Counted from the first letter of the stretch, positions 9,260-18,922 are shown. The stretch is 57,354 bases of DNA from Magnetococcales bacterium (GCA_015232405.1 JADFZS010000014.1:1-57354); one strand, 5' to 3'. Program-made: numbers and translations. The notes: generated by a model not told the origin, from the sequence alone.

Positions 9260-10150
9260 ATGCAGGTAAATAAAAAGCTAGCAATAATGTTTGCTGATAT
9301 TGAAGGAAGTACCAAGCTTTACGAGACCATTGGTGATACCAAAGCCCGTGAGTTAACTTCTGGCTGCATTGATCTACTCTCTAGAATTGCAAGTGATAAC
9401 CAAGGGGTGGTTATCAAGACTATTGGTGACGAGGTTATGTGCACCTTTCCCTCTGCTGATAAAGCAGCCCAGGCAGCTGTGCAGATGCAGGAGGAGGTAG
9501 CAGAAAATGCTGAAGAGTGGGGTTCGCCTTTAAGGATCCGAATTGGTTTTCATTTTGGTGATGTTATAGAAGAGAACAACGATGTATTTGGTGATGCCGT
9601 TAATCTGTCTGCCCGTATGGCATCCCAAGCCAAGGGAGACCAGATAATCACCACTGGTGAAACCTTGGATGTAATGAGCCCTCATCTCTCATGTGATGGT
9701 CGGGAGCTTATTCAAGTAAAAGTCAAAGGTAAGTCCGACCCTGTAAGAATTTGTGAACTGACCTGGGGTGAAGAGGAGGAGCTGACCATAATGGGGGGGA
9801 TGGATACGGTTCCCAATCCTATGCAAAAGAAAAGTACTCTTAAGGTCTCTTTTGGTGGAAAAGAGGTAATTGTTGAAGAGGTCAACCCTGTAGTAACATT
9901 GGGACGGGGTAAAACCAACACTTTTGTCGTGCCTGATAGTATGTCATCACGTAATCATTCCAAAATTGAGTATAGGCGTGGGCGTATATATCTGGTGGAC
10001 CAAAGCACCAATGGTACTTACATTACTCCTAACGGGGGGCAGACTGTTATTATTCACCAGGATGAACATATAATGAGTGGATCAGGTGTTATCGGTTTGG
10101 GACATGATGTTAACGCTGCCGATAATCTGGCAATTCACTACCGTATATAA
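9260..10150 (+). CDS. Class III adenylate cyclase with C-terminal FHA domain
   Basis: Residues of about 5-170 are a class III nucleotide cyclase. The metal-binding Asp13 (FADIEGS) and Asp57 (IGDE), the purine-specifying Lys53 and Asp112, and the transition-state Asn115 and Arg119 (FGDAVNLSAR) are all present, so an active adenylate cyclase is expected. From about residue 185 a forkhead-associated domain follows (TLGRG, SRNHS, DQSTNGT), which binds phosphothreonine. The product may make cAMP under control of protein phosphorylation. ATG 9260 is preferred because GAGGG lies just upstream; a GTG at 9245 has none. The PP2C gene upstream could reverse the phosphorylation signal. Confidence 0.9.
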   Translation: MQVNKKLAIMFADIEGSTKLYETIGDTKARELTSGCIDLLSRIASDNQGVVIKTIGDEVMCTFPSADKAAQAAVQMQEEVAENAEEWGSPLRIRIGFHFGDVIEENNDVFGDAVNLSARMASQAKGDQIITTGETLDVMSPHLSCDGRELIQVKVKGKSDPVRICELTWGEEEELTIMGGMDTVPNPMQKKSTLKVSFGGKEVIVEEVNPVVTLGRGKTNTFVVPDSMSSRNHSKIEYRRGRIYLVDQSTNGTYITPNGGQTVIIHQDEHIMSGSGVIGLGHDVNAADNLAIHYRI

Positions 10151-10195
10151 AACAGTTGTCACTAGACTTGTGAAAAGCTTTTTTTGTTGAATGTT

Positions 10196-10227
10196 AAAAA
10201 TTGCCCTAAATGTTGGGCTATTTTTTT
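10196..10227. terminator. Bidirectional terminator between cyclase-FHA and lipA
   Basis: GCCC and GGGC arms enclose an 8-base loop. An A run precedes the hairpin and a T run follows it, so it can work in both directions between the convergent genes. It overlaps the lipA stop codon at 10218. Confidence 0.8.
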
Positions 10228-11081
10228 GCGTGAAAAGAGGATCGAGCCAGAGGGTGGCTTTCTACTCTTTGAAAACCCATTTTACGGGCTATTTTGTCAA
10301 ATTCACTGAACTCTTCTGGGGACCAATAACGGATTACCGGGTGGTGGGTTATGCTTGGGCGTAGATATTGACCAATGGTTAGATAGATTACTCCTACTTG
10401 GCGAAGATCTTCCAAAACCTCTATCACCTCATCTTTATTCTCTCCCAATCCCAACATAATTCCACTTTTTGCGGTTATTTCATCGCCAGCTAAAGCGGCC
10501 TGTTTTAGTACTTGCAGGGAGTAGCTGTAGTTGGCAGCAGGACGTACCTTGGGATATAGCCTGGGAACGGTCTCTATGTTATGGTTGAATACCTCCGGTT
10601 TTTCTTGCAAGACCAGTTGTAACGCACCCTCTTTATCACGAAAATCCGGGGTAAGTACCTCAATTGTTGGGGCCGATTTTAATTTGCGCAGTTCTTTGAT
10701 GCAGTCGGCAAAATGACCAGCACCACCATCGTCAAGATCATCACGGTCCACCGATGTTATAACTACATGTTGCAAACCCATTGCGTGAGCTGCTTTGGCT
10801 AAACGTCCAGGTTCGTCGGGGTCGATGGGTCCGGGGCGTCCTGTTGTGACATCACAAAAACTGCAATGACGTGTGCATATATTGCCAAGTATCATAAAGG
10901 CTGCCGCTCCCTCATGCCAGCACTGACCAACATTGGGACAGGAGGCAGCCTCACATACTGTGTGCAGCGTGTGCTTTTGGACTATTTTTCTTGTTTTTAG
11001 ATATTCTGGAGAGGAGGGGGCTTTAACTTTTAGCCATTTTGGCTTACCACCTAGCTCAGATTTTTTATGCTTTACAGACAT
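10218..11081 (-). CDS. lipA: Lipoyl synthase
   Basis: LipA is the radical-SAM enzyme that inserts two sulfurs into octanoyl groups on carrier proteins. The auxiliary-cluster cysteines are Cys43, Cys48 and Cys54 ([12 protein letters not shown]). The radical-SAM motif CTRHCSFC gives Cys69, Cys73 and Cys76. The C-terminal RSSF supplies the conserved serine ligand. Its length (287) is normal. ATG 11081 has GGGA a few bases upstream. The DHH gene ends 36 bases upstream on the same strand, so the two are probably co-transcribed. lipB is not in the window. Confidence 0.96.
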   Translation of the reverse strand: MSVKHKKSELGGKPKWLKVKAPSSPEYLKTRKIVQKHTLHTVCEAASCPNVGQCWHEGAAAFMILGNICTRHCSFCDVTTGRPGPIDPDEPGRLAKAAHAMGLQHVVITSVDRDDLDDGGAGHFADCIKELRKLKSAPTIEVLTPDFRDKEGALQLVLQEKPEVFNHNIETVPRLYPKVRPAANYSYSLQVLKQAALAGDEITAKSGIMLGLGENKDEVIEVLEDLRQVGVIYLTIGQYLRPSITHHPVIRYWSPEEFSEFDKIARKMGFQRVESHPLARSSFHAKK

Positions 11082-11117
11082 GTTCCCAGGTTTTAGTGAT
11101 CAATGAAAGAGGCATCT

Positions 11118-12224
11118 TTACTCTTCATCACTAACTTCATCTACTCCGATTTTAATAAAAAATTTCTTGCGGATTTTTTCATCATAAGCTTTCCATTTTA
11201 AATGGGATAGCTCGGCATCATCTTTTCCTGATAAAAATCCCAGTGGAATAGCAAAGCCACCAGCATTACTCTTGCCACCACCATAATAAGAACCGCTCTC
11301 AGTCTTGCCCAAAGAGTCCTTTAAAAAGCTGTCTGGTCCCAAGGCAACTTCAGTGGTTCGCAGTGAACCGTTTATGGACTCCCCGCCATGGGAGTGGCTC
11401 ACCATACCATAGACAACTGCGGTATGAACAGTTGCCTCGGTCAAAAGAAAATCTGCTGCTTGGGGTATAGCATCTCTATCACTGGAGCGCAGATAACCAA
11501 TACCGGAAAAACAGTACCCCTCTCTTATAACCCTGTTTTCCAACGCCATACGGATTATCTCCATCACCCGGTGGCTTCGTTGTTGATGTAAAATCTCCAT
11601 CAGCAGTTCATTGTCTATATATGGTTGGAGAAAGGCCGCGGCAGTAAAATCAAGGGGGAGGGCGGTTATCATGGAACCTGTTTCACTAATGATACCGTGC
11701 ATCAAGGCGGTGGCTAAACGGCGATGTTCCGGTTTTGAGCTTTTTAACTCCAACGCTCCATGGCTGATATAATCAGTCAAAATTGAGGCACAGGCTCCCA
11801 CAACCCGAATATCTTGATAAAGTGGTTTTAAGCGGTCTTGTTTGGCGTGATGATCAATAACTGCAATGGATGGAACACCTGCTGCATCAAGGCGGTCCAC
11901 AAGGTTCACCGTTGTACCTTGGTTGTCAACAAAAACAGCACCATCAAATTGTCCTGAGGGAATTGGCCCCTGACCCCATTCGGTAAGGTCGATATCCAAC
12001 AGGTTGATCATGGCGATGTTCTCTTGATGGCTTACCCTGCCACCATATACCATGTCTGTCTCAATACCTCTCTCTTCTGCGATCAGGCGATAGGCAAAAG
12101 CACAAGAAATTGCATCTGGGTCGGGAAAATCCTGCAATATTATTGCATGTCTTTCACCCTCTCTTCCTTCAAGTAGAGAGAGAAACGATTCTGCTTGTTT
12201 GCTTGTATCTTCCATATTAACCAT
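11118..12224 (-). CDS. DHH/DHHA1-family phosphoesterase (NrnA-like)
   Basis: The DHH phosphoesterase motifs are visible: PDPDA at 34-38, a mid-chain VDNQ, VIDHH at 122-126, and the DHHA1 substrate-binding Gly motif (YYGGGKSNAGGF). NrnA-type members degrade oligoribonucleotides or pAp. One odd point is that the first His of the usual H-x-x-P-D-x-D metal motif is Gln31 here. ATG 12224 is only two bases after AGGA, while ATG 12215 has about 11 bases of spacing, so the true start may be the latter. It leads a unit with lipA. Confidence 0.82.
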   Translation of the reverse strand: MVNMEDTSKQAESFLSLLEGREGERHAIILQDFPDPDAISCAFAYRLIAEERGIETDMVYGGRVSHQENIAMINLLDIDLTEWGQGPIPSGQFDGAVFVDNQGTTVNLVDRLDAAGVPSIAVIDHHAKQDRLKPLYQDIRVVGACASILTDYISHGALELKSSKPEHRRLATALMHGIISETGSMITALPLDFTAAAFLQPYIDNELLMEILHQQRSHRVMEIIRMALENRVIREGYCFSGIGYLRSSDRDAIPQAADFLLTEATVHTAVVYGMVSHSHGGESINGSLRTTEVALGPDSFLKDSLGKTESGSYYGGGKSNAGGFAIPLGFLSGKDDAELSHLKWKAYDEKIRKKFFIKIGVDEVSDEE

Positions 12225-12526
12225 ATTCCTCGTTTAACTCCTCCTAGCCAAAGAGTACCTTTTTATGGTTTTTATTTCCAGGCAAATTTACAATATATTC
12301 GCTAACTTACGATAAAGATGTCGGCTATGTCTTCTCTCCTGTTGTCGACGGCAAACAATGTTCCTGTTATTGTTTTAGGCCAATTAGTTGATAAATAGCC
12401 TATCCGGGCAAAAAAGTTGATAGCCAACAAAGAGCAATAAATCCATCTTTTATATTTATCGACAGCTACTGTTTTGGGTTAAAGTCTTTTGTTATCTAGA
12501 TAAAACATTGTTAGCAGGAATAAAAA
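12225..12526. other. Divergent intergenic region
   Basis: This 302-base gap lies between the DHH gene (minus) and the hydrolase lipoprotein (plus) and must hold both promoters. I see no convincing promoter pair, repeat or RNA in it. Confidence 0.5.
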
Positions 12527-13396
12527 ATGAACCCCAAGGTCGATGTTGGACAGTCAATTCGCTTTTTGCTGCTGTTATCGGTAGTTTTTTTTACTTTTTC
12601 TGGTTGTGTAACTTTAGATCGCCGGCAACTGGCTCGTGATGTTGCTCATGGGGGTGGGTTACAGGCTAACATTATTAAAACCGATTTTTTTGATATTATG
12701 TCTTACGGTCGTTTTGGTAGAACCAACAAAGCTTTAACAGTATATATAGAGGGGGATGGTATGGCCTGGATAAACCGCCATACTCTATCAAAAGATCCAA
12801 CACCAAGAGACCCTCTGGCCTTGAAATTGGCTGTTTTGGATCCAGTTGCAAATGTCGCTTATCTAGGTCGCCCTTGCCAGTATGTGGAGAGTCACCAGAG
12901 AAGAAACTGCAACTCTAGCTATTGGTCAAAAGCCCGTTTTAGTGAAGAGGTTGTTGTTGCCACCAACCAAGCAATTGAGCAGCTGAAAAAGAGAGCTAAT
13001 GCTACCTCCATCAATATAGTTGGTTATTCCGGTGGTGGAGGGGTCGGAATGTTGGTTGCAGCAAGACGTAACGATGTTGACAGTGTTCGTACTATTGCTG
13101 GTAATTTGGATCATGCTGCTTTTACCTCACACCATAAAGTAACTTCTTTAACTGGCTCTTTAAACCCCATAGATGAAGTAAATAAACTCAATAAAATTGC
13201 TCAGCTACATTTTGTCGGAGGTAAAGATAAAATCATCCCAACATTCATTGCAGATGGTTTTGTTGCTGCCTTGGGTGATAAATCCTGTGCGCAAGTGGTG
13301 GTGATGATTGGTATGAAACATAATGATAGTTGGGATAAATTGTGGCTAAGGATGTTGCAGCAATCATTTCCTGAATGTAACATGGTGAAAAATTGA
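12527..13396 (+). CDS. Alpha/beta-hydrolase-fold lipoprotein
   Basis: A lipoprotein signal with lipobox FSGC (Cys27) is followed by an alpha/beta hydrolase core. The nucleophile elbow is GYSGGG (Ser168); the likely acid is Asp234 (GGKDK) and the likely base His265 (MKHND). A strand with IEGDG near residue 75 probably supplies the oxyanion part. The substrate is unknown; esterase or lipase-like activity in the periplasm or at the outer membrane is inference. It is first of a three-gene unit with an IalB-like protein and a TetR regulator (gaps 27 and 33 bases). Confidence 0.8.
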   Translation: MNPKVDVGQSIRFLLLLSVVFFTFSGCVTLDRRQLARDVAHGGGLQANIIKTDFFDIMSYGRFGRTNKALTVYIEGDGMAWINRHTLSKDPTPRDPLALKLAVLDPVANVAYLGRPCQYVESHQRRNCNSSYWSKARFSEEVVVATNQAIEQLKKRANATSINIVGYSGGGGVGMLVAARRNDVDSVRTIAGNLDHAAFTSHHKVTSLTGSLNPIDEVNKLNKIAQLHFVGGKDKIIPTFIADGFVAALGDKSCAQVVVMIGMKHNDSWDKLWLRMLQQSFPECNMVKN

Positions 13397-13423
13397 TGAT
13401 TACCGTCTATTGTGAGGGGTGTT

Positions 13424-14080
13424 GTGAATAGACAAATTATATTTATCTCTTTTTTGTTGCCATTGAGTCTAGCTTTTTTGCTGGTTTTCTCAACTACCCC
13501 TCTGGGGGCCGACCCAGGCAAGCAATTTAAAAATGAAGATACTATAGAACATGAGCTGGATAATTTTAAAAAGAATACCTGGGGTATAAAAAATCGGCAG
13601 TGGGGAGCGCAAAATATACCATCGTATAGCAGACCTTTTACCATAAGATATTTTGATGATTGGGAGATTGAGTGTTTAGATGATCATGGCTGTTTGGCTG
13701 CCCATAAGGTATATTTGGATAGTGGTCGGCAGCTTATGCTGTTGAGTGTTAAAATTTCAGATAATGGTGAACCGCCATTGATTACCCTTGTGCTACCGTT
13801 GGGATTTTATCTGCCGGATCAAGTGCGTATGTATATGGGGGCAAACAGCGTTTATCATAAGTTCACCGTTCAACATTGTATCGACAAGGTTTGTGTTGCT
13901 CTGGCGGATAACCCCTCACGGTTGATACATGTATTAACGCAAAAAGAGGATGAAAAGGCTGCTGTAGTTTTGCAAAAGCTAAACCGGAACAAACTTTTTG
14001 TGATAAATTTTTCACGCAGAGGTTTTACAGAATCATATGCTTATCTAAAAGCTGGTGAAGATAAACGCTGGCATGATTAA
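13424..14080 (+). CDS. IalB-family (invasion-associated locus B) exported protein
   Basis: A signal peptide covers about the first 30 residues. The mature part has the IalB pattern: DDWEIEC, a second Cys a few residues on, a long beta-rich core with the LPLGFYLPDQV turn, a second Cys pair (QHCIDKVC), and a C-terminal strand ending INFSRRGFTESY. The GTG at 13424 is chosen because GAGGGG lies 5 bases upstream; an earlier in-frame GTG at 13412 has no ribosome site. IalB-like proteins are widespread in Alphaproteobacteria and mostly uncharacterised. Two disulfides are likely. Confidence 0.75.
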   Translation: MNRQIIFISFLLPLSLAFLLVFSTTPLGADPGKQFKNEDTIEHELDNFKKNTWGIKNRQWGAQNIPSYSRPFTIRYFDDWEIECLDDHGCLAAHKVYLDSGRQLMLLSVKISDNGEPPLITLVLPLGFYLPDQVRMYMGANSVYHKFTVQHCIDKVCVALADNPSRLIHVLTQKEDEKAAVVLQKLNRNKLFVINFSRRGFTESYAYLKAGEDKRWHD

Positions 14081-14113
14081 TCATAGACTACGTACTGTTG
14101 GGGGGGAGATGCC

Positions 14114-14722
14114 ATGGCTAGACGTACAGACCATTCTAGAGATGAACTGTCTGATTTGATATTAGATGAGGCACAAAAAATAATTGAAGACAAAGGTGTC
14201 GCAGCTTTAACTGCACGAAGCATAGCCTCCGCAATTGGCTATTCCCCCGGTACTCTATATAACCTATATGCAAATATCGACGAAATTATTCTCCATTTAA
14301 ACAGAAGAACCATGGACGATTTGCAGCAAAAGCTATCTGATGCTGTGCATAAGAGCAGCAGTGGTCGGGCCAAGCTGGACAAGTTGATAACCACCTATCT
14401 AAAATATAATAAAAATTCCCGTCAGCGTTGGAATCTGCTTTTTGAACATCGTCTACCCCCCGATCAGACTCTACCAAAATGGTACAAAAAAAGTTTAAAC
14501 CAGCTTTTGGACCTGTTAGCTGATACCATCAAGACACTTCTGCCAGATTGCGGCAATAAAGAGGTCAAGCACAGTGCCAGGGTGATATGGAGCGGCCTAT
14601 ACGGTGTCTGCTCATTGGTGCAAGCAAATAATTTAACCGATGTTTCGGCAAAATCGGTGGATGAGATGGCAAGATCTCTGGTTTATAACTATATCTCAGG
14701 TTTAAAACGGTCGGGAGCTTAA
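14114..14722 (+). CDS. TetR-family transcriptional regulator
   Basis: An N-terminal helix-turn-helix is clear: ALTARSIASAIGYSPGTLYNLYANIDEI at about residues 34-61 is typical of TetR regulators. The rest is a helical ligand-binding domain of the TetR_C type. A run of seven G with GAG lies just upstream of ATG 14114. It is last in the unit with the hydrolase and IalB-like genes and may repress it. Its 3' end overlaps the convergent queG gene by 21 bases. Confidence 0.88.
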   Translation: MARRTDHSRDELSDLILDEAQKIIEDKGVAALTARSIASAIGYSPGTLYNLYANIDEIILHLNRRTMDDLQQKLSDAVHKSSSGRAKLDKLITTYLKYNKNSRQRWNLLFEHRLPPDQTLPKWYKKSLNQLLDLLADTIKTLLPDCGNKEVKHSARVIWSGLYGVCSLVQANNLTDVSAKSVDEMARSLVYNYISGLKRSGA

Positions 14723-15856
14723 AAGAGCCTGTTTAATCTCATATAAAACAGTCTGCTCTTCTTCACGATTTAGTGCCTCCTTTAGTAGCTCTATGGCTAG
14801 GTTTGTGGCTATTTGCCCTAAACCCCAAGCTGCATGACCCCTGACCATCGGGTTTTCATCGGTAAACAGATGTTTTAAGGCAGGTAGAGCTGCAATATCA
14901 CCCCAGTTACCCAGGGCTATGGCTAGATTGCGCATAAATTTTATTCTTCCGCTTCTTTTTATTGCCGATTTTTTAAATGTGCTGCGAAATTGATCTTCGT
15001 CCAAAAAGGCAAAATCCAGAAGTTTAGGAGCGGTGAGAACAGGTCGTGGTTTAAATGCAGCATCCTCACTATAGGGGGCAAAACGGTTCCATGGGCATAC
15101 TGTCAAGCAGTCATCACAACCAAAAACCCTGTTACCCATGGCTTTGCGGTGTTTGTGGGGAATTGGGGCTGCAGACTCTATGGTCATATAGGCTAGGCAC
15201 TCTCTAGCATCAAGCTGCCATGGGGTATCCAGGGCTTTAGTGGGGCAGGCTTTTTGGCAACGGTCGCAACTGCCACAGTGCTCTTTTCCCGGTTGGTCGG
15301 GGGGGAGATCAAGGTCTAAAAAAAACTCAGCCAAAAAAAGCCAGCAGCCGTAGCGACGATTTACCAATAAACAGTTTTTACCTTGCCAGCCAAGTCCAGC
15401 ATTAGCTGCAATGGGTTTTTCTAGCAGTGGGGCGGTATCGACAAAAATTCTGCCGTTGATTTTTCGCCCCAGTAGCTCCTCCACCTTCCTCGCCAGTTTT
15501 TTCAACTTTTTTTTGATATAGTCTTGATATTCGTTGTTTCTAGCGTAGGCGGAGACACCCATAGCAGCTGGATCAGAAAGATAGGGGCTATCTTTGCCAA
15601 GGGGACGGTAGTTTACCCCTAATACCATTATAGATCCCAAACCTGCCATGAGCATGTTGGGATCTTGCCGTTTTTCTGGGTTTTTTGCCATCCACTCCAT
15701 ATCCCCGTGGGAACCTTTATTCAACCATTTTGTCAGATGTTCAGCTTGTGGTGGTCTGTGTGGTGGAGCAAAAGCGACCGGATCAAACCCCTCATCCAAA
15801 GCGATTCTTCTTAACTGCTCTTTTAGTTTTGCTCTATGGTTGTTAGAATGGGGCAA
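14702..15856 (-). CDS. queG: Epoxyqueuosine reductase
   Basis: QueG reduces epoxyqueuosine to queuosine in tRNA, using cobalamin and two 4Fe-4S clusters. The ferredoxin-like cysteines are C194-x2-C197-x2-C200-x3-C204 and C247-x2-C250-x3-C254, with Cys220 between them. The catalytic Asp lies at 140 (FVDTAP). A HEAT-like C-terminus (MVRGHAAWGLG) matches the long form of the family. The only in-frame candidate start is TTG 15856, without a clear ribosome site, so the first residues are uncertain. It is divergent from nadA and convergent with the TetR gene. Confidence 0.93.
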   Translation of the reverse strand: MPHSNNHRAKLKEQLRRIALDEGFDPVAFAPPHRPPQAEHLTKWLNKGSHGDMEWMAKNPEKRQDPNMLMAGLGSIMVLGVNYRPLGKDSPYLSDPAAMGVSAYARNNEYQDYIKKKLKKLARKVEELLGRKINGRIFVDTAPLLEKPIAANAGLGWQGKNCLLVNRRYGCWLFLAEFFLDLDLPPDQPGKEHCGSCDRCQKACPTKALDTPWQLDARECLAYMTIESAAPIPHKHRKAMGNRVFGCDDCLTVCPWNRFAPYSEDAAFKPRPVLTAPKLLDFAFLDEDQFRSTFKKSAIKRSGRIKFMRNLAIALGNWGDIAALPALKHLFTDENPMVRGHAAWGLGQIATNLAIELLKEALNREEEQTVLYEIKQALLSSRPF

Positions 15857-15892
15857 TTTAGGGTATCCGTTGTTTTGTTAATTTAAATTTAA

Positions 15893-17008
15893 ATGAGTTC
15901 AAATATTATCATGTCTGATCCCAGTCCGGTATCTTTAGAACCACTGTATGAACTTTCTGACGAACAGTTGGATAGTCGAATTCAAAAGGCAAAAGCTACT
16001 TTAGGTGACTCCTGTGTCATCTTGGGGCATCACTATCAAAGAGAAGAGGTATATAAATATGCCGACTTCACTGGTGACTCCTTAAAACTCGCCCGTTTGG
16101 CTTCCCAAAGGCCAGATGCCAAGGTGATCGTTTTTTGTGGTGTCCATTTTATGGCTGAGGTGGCTGATATTCTCTCTACCCCTGAGCAGGTAGCTGTACT
16201 GCCAGATATGGCTGCTGGTTGTTCAATGGCTGATATGGCTGATCTCCCTTCGGTTGAGGCAGCTTGGCAGGCTATTGGCGAGGTTATAGATGTGGAGAAC
16301 ATGGTCACCCCGGTTACATATGTCAACTCCATGGCAGATCTAAAGGGTTTTTGCGGTGATCATGGGGGTACTGTCTGTACCTCATCAAATGCCAAAAAAA
16401 TTCTCGCCTGGGCATTTGAACAAAGAGAGAAGGTACTGTTTTTTCCTGATCAACATCTAGGTCGCAACAGTGCTGTTGCCATGGGAGTAGAGCTTGACGA
16501 GATGGTTCTCTGGAAACCAACCGAGCCTAACGGCGGTTTGACTCCTCAGCAGATAAAAGATGCCAAGGTGATATTATGGGACGGTTTTTGTTCGGTGCAT
16601 CAGATGTTTCAACCAGCCCATATAGACCACTTCCGAAAGCAGATTCCCGGCATTCAAATAACGGTACATCCAGAATCTAGCTATGAAGTATGTATAAAAG
16701 CAGACCATTTAGGTTCCACCGAGCAGATTCAATCGGCGGTTCGTGAATCACCATCTGGCAGTAAATGGGCAATAGGTACTGAGCTTAATCTGGTTAATCG
16801 CCTAAAACATGAGATGCCGGACAAAGAGATCCATTTTCTCTGTCCCACCATCTGCATGTGCTCAACAATGTTCCGCATTGATACCCAGCATCTTTGTTGG
16901 ACCCTGGAAAATCTGGTGGCTGGAAATATTGTCAACCCAATATCGGTTCCTCCAGCTGTGGCAACATCTGCCAAAAAAGCTTTGGATCGAATGTTAAGTG
17001 TTATGTGA
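15893..17008 (+). CDS. nadA: Quinolinate synthase
   Basis: NadA condenses iminoaspartate with dihydroxyacetone phosphate to quinolinate in NAD synthesis, using one 4Fe-4S cluster. Family features are GHHYQR (46-51), DMAAGCSMAD with Cys110, WDGFCSVH with Cys233, HPESSYEV, and the CPTICMCSTM segment (Cys317, 321 and 323). The length (371) is normal for the longer type. ATG 15893 follows AT-rich DNA without a clear ribosome site; ATG 15911 is an alternative. nadB and nadC are not here. Three genes follow with tiny gaps. Confidence 0.95.
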   Translation: MSSNIIMSDPSPVSLEPLYELSDEQLDSRIQKAKATLGDSCVILGHHYQREEVYKYADFTGDSLKLARLASQRPDAKVIVFCGVHFMAEVADILSTPEQVAVLPDMAAGCSMADMADLPSVEAAWQAIGEVIDVENMVTPVTYVNSMADLKGFCGDHGGTVCTSSNAKKILAWAFEQREKVLFFPDQHLGRNSAVAMGVELDEMVLWKPTEPNGGLTPQQIKDAKVILWDGFCSVHQMFQPAHIDHFRKQIPGIQITVHPESSYEVCIKADHLGSTEQIQSAVRESPSGSKWAIGTELNLVNRLKHEMPDKEIHFLCPTICMCSTMFRIDTQHLCWTLENLVAGNIVNPISVPPAVATSAKKALDRMLSVM

Positions 17009-17020
17009 GTATTTTAGTCG

Positions 17021-17461
17021 ATGGCTACTCTTCTGGAAAAAGCTATAGCCTTAGCTGTTGCAGGACATGCCGGGCAGGTTGACAAGGCCAACCAACCCTA
17101 TATCCTCCATCCGCTACGCATAATGATGCGAATGCGTGATGAAACCGCCAGAGTAGTTGCCGTATTACACGACTTGGTTGAAGATACCGACGCCACCTTT
17201 GATGATCTGCGCAAAGCTGGTTTTTCTGAACAGGTAATCGATGCCCTGGACCACCTTACCCATCGGGAGTCTGAGGATTATGAGAGCTATATTCTTCGCA
17301 TAAAGAAAAACTCTTTAGCCCGTTATGTAAAGCTTAGAGATTTGGAAGATAATATGGATATCCGTCGTTTAGATCACAGCCCTAGTGAGAGAGATTGGCG
17401 GCGTTTAAAAAAATATCGTCTGGCTTGGTCGGTATTAAACGATCTTCCTGAAGGCGGGTAG
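17021..17461 (+). CDS. Small RelA/SpoT-like HD hydrolase (alarmone hydrolase-like)
   Basis: This 146-residue protein consists of the HD domain found at the N-terminus of SpoT/Rel and in stand-alone small alarmone hydrolases. It shows Q-x-DKANQPYILHPL with the first His at 30, AVLHDLVEDTD with His50-Asp51, and VKLRDLEDNMD with the last Asp ligand. A (p)ppGpp hydrolase or related nucleotide pyrophosphohydrolase activity is the family expectation. No synthetase domain is present. It lies 12 bases after nadA and 6 before the next HD gene. Confidence 0.8.
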   Translation: MATLLEKAIALAVAGHAGQVDKANQPYILHPLRIMMRMRDETARVVAVLHDLVEDTDATFDDLRKAGFSEQVIDALDHLTHRESEDYESYILRIKKNSLARYVKLRDLEDNMDIRRLDHSPSERDWRRLKKYRLAWSVLNDLPEGG

Positions 17462-17467
17462 TCTTAT

Positions 17468-18922
17468 ATGAGCAGCAAGGTTTTTCGGGACGCAGTACAC
17501 AACATGATCTCCCTCCATAGGGAGCGTAAAGAGGCTGCTGCCGACCCTACGGAGTGGGGTGATGCCATGCTCTTGGATCTTATTGACACCCAAGAGTTGC
17601 AAAGGTTGCGTCGTATTCGACAACTTGGCCCGGCCCATATGGTCTACCCCTCAGCAGAACATTCACGTTTTTCCCACGCCCTTGGTACAATGCATCTGGC
17701 AAAGCGCATTTTACGAACCCTGCCTCTGGCTGATGGTAGGTTGTTGGATAAGGAGCTTATGCTGGCGGTTAAGGTGGCGGCTCTTTTCCATGATGTTGGT
17801 CACGGACCATATTCCCATGTTTTTGAACATCTAATGCCGGGTATTGAAAACCATGAAGTTTGGGGATGGCGTATACTAGCCGGTGAGGGCAACCCCAGAG
17901 ATGTAATCATAAAACATTGCCACCGTTTAAAAATTGATGGGGATGGATTTTTTGCCCAACTGCAAGGTATATGGGGCCACAATCCACCCCAAGGTGAGGT
18001 CCACTTGGGTAAGCAGATAATATCCAGCCAACTGGATGCCGACAGGATGGACTATCTGTTGCGAGATGCCTGTTTTACCGGGGTGTCATACGGTAGCTAC
18101 GATCTGGAGTGGTTGCTCCATAGTCTACGGGCCGAACAGGTTGATGGTTCTTTGCGGTTATGTGTGGATTTGGCAAAAGGTCCGGTTGCTTTAGAGAGTT
18201 ATATCTCAGCCCGTGACCATATGTATCGTCAGGTATATGACCATAAAACTGTCCGGGCATATGAGGCGTTGTTGATCCATATTTTTCAGCTGCTTGTCTG
18301 GATTAAAAAAGTCGATGGATCTTGGCCTCCGGGAATGCCAAATCAGATGGCGGGTTTTTTAAACGGTGTATTAAGTCCAGAGCAAAAGCCGGAATTAAGT
18401 GACTATTTAGCTCTGGATGACACCCTATTTGATTTCTGCTTTGGTCAGTGGGCAGTTTTAAAACCCCAATCGGCTGGACAGGCTGAATTGCGTTGGAAAT
18501 GTTCCCTATTTCGTGATCGTCAACCTGTATACAGGCGAGTATTCTGGCAGAATATCAGATCTGATGTCATCACCGATTCTGCCATGGCAAAGATAGTTGA
18601 AAATTTTTTTAGTAAACGCGCCGAAGAGCTGTTAGATGTAAAGGACGTTGATGGTAGCATTCGCAAAATACCCTTACGTCTGCTGGTCTACGTGGACAGT
18701 TTAGACCGCGCCCCATATTCCCATTTGCAATATACATCTGGACGTTCAGAACCGGTATATGTGGTTTCTGGTAGTAGGGTGGTTCGTCCTGCTGAAGAGA
18801 TATCTGACCTTATAAGCTTTCTTGGTAAAAACAACCGTCGTCAGGTGAGAGTTTTTGTCGACCCTCAAGCTGAAAAAACTGTTTTGAATATGGTAGAACA
18901 AGAGTTAAATCAACTGCTATGA
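17468..18922 (+). CDS. SAMHD1/dGTPase-like HD phosphohydrolase
   Basis: This belongs to the COG1078-type HD family, related to dNTP triphosphohydrolases. The N-terminal FRDAVHNMI and LQRLRRIRQLG are typical. They are followed by the metal ligands in SRFSHALGTMH, the HD pair in ALFHDVGHGPYSH, and the distal Asp in SQLDADRMDYLLRDA. The length of 484 fits. It may control dNTP or other nucleotide pools; substrates are untested. It overlaps the next gene by 4 bases (ATGA), which indicates translational coupling. Confidence 0.88.
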   Translation: MSSKVFRDAVHNMISLHRERKEAAADPTEWGDAMLLDLIDTQELQRLRRIRQLGPAHMVYPSAEHSRFSHALGTMHLAKRILRTLPLADGRLLDKELMLAVKVAALFHDVGHGPYSHVFEHLMPGIENHEVWGWRILAGEGNPRDVIIKHCHRLKIDGDGFFAQLQGIWGHNPPQGEVHLGKQIISSQLDADRMDYLLRDACFTGVSYGSYDLEWLLHSLRAEQVDGSLRLCVDLAKGPVALESYISARDHMYRQVYDHKTVRAYEALLIHIFQLLVWIKKVDGSWPPGMPNQMAGFLNGVLSPEQKPELSDYLALDDTLFDFCFGQWAVLKPQSAGQAELRWKCSLFRDRQPVYRRVFWQNIRSDVITDSAMAKIVENFFSKRAEELLDVKDVDGSIRKIPLRLLVYVDSLDRAPYSHLQYTSGRSEPVYVVSGSRVVRPAEEISDLISFLGKNNRRQVRVFVDPQAEKTVLNMVEQELNQLL

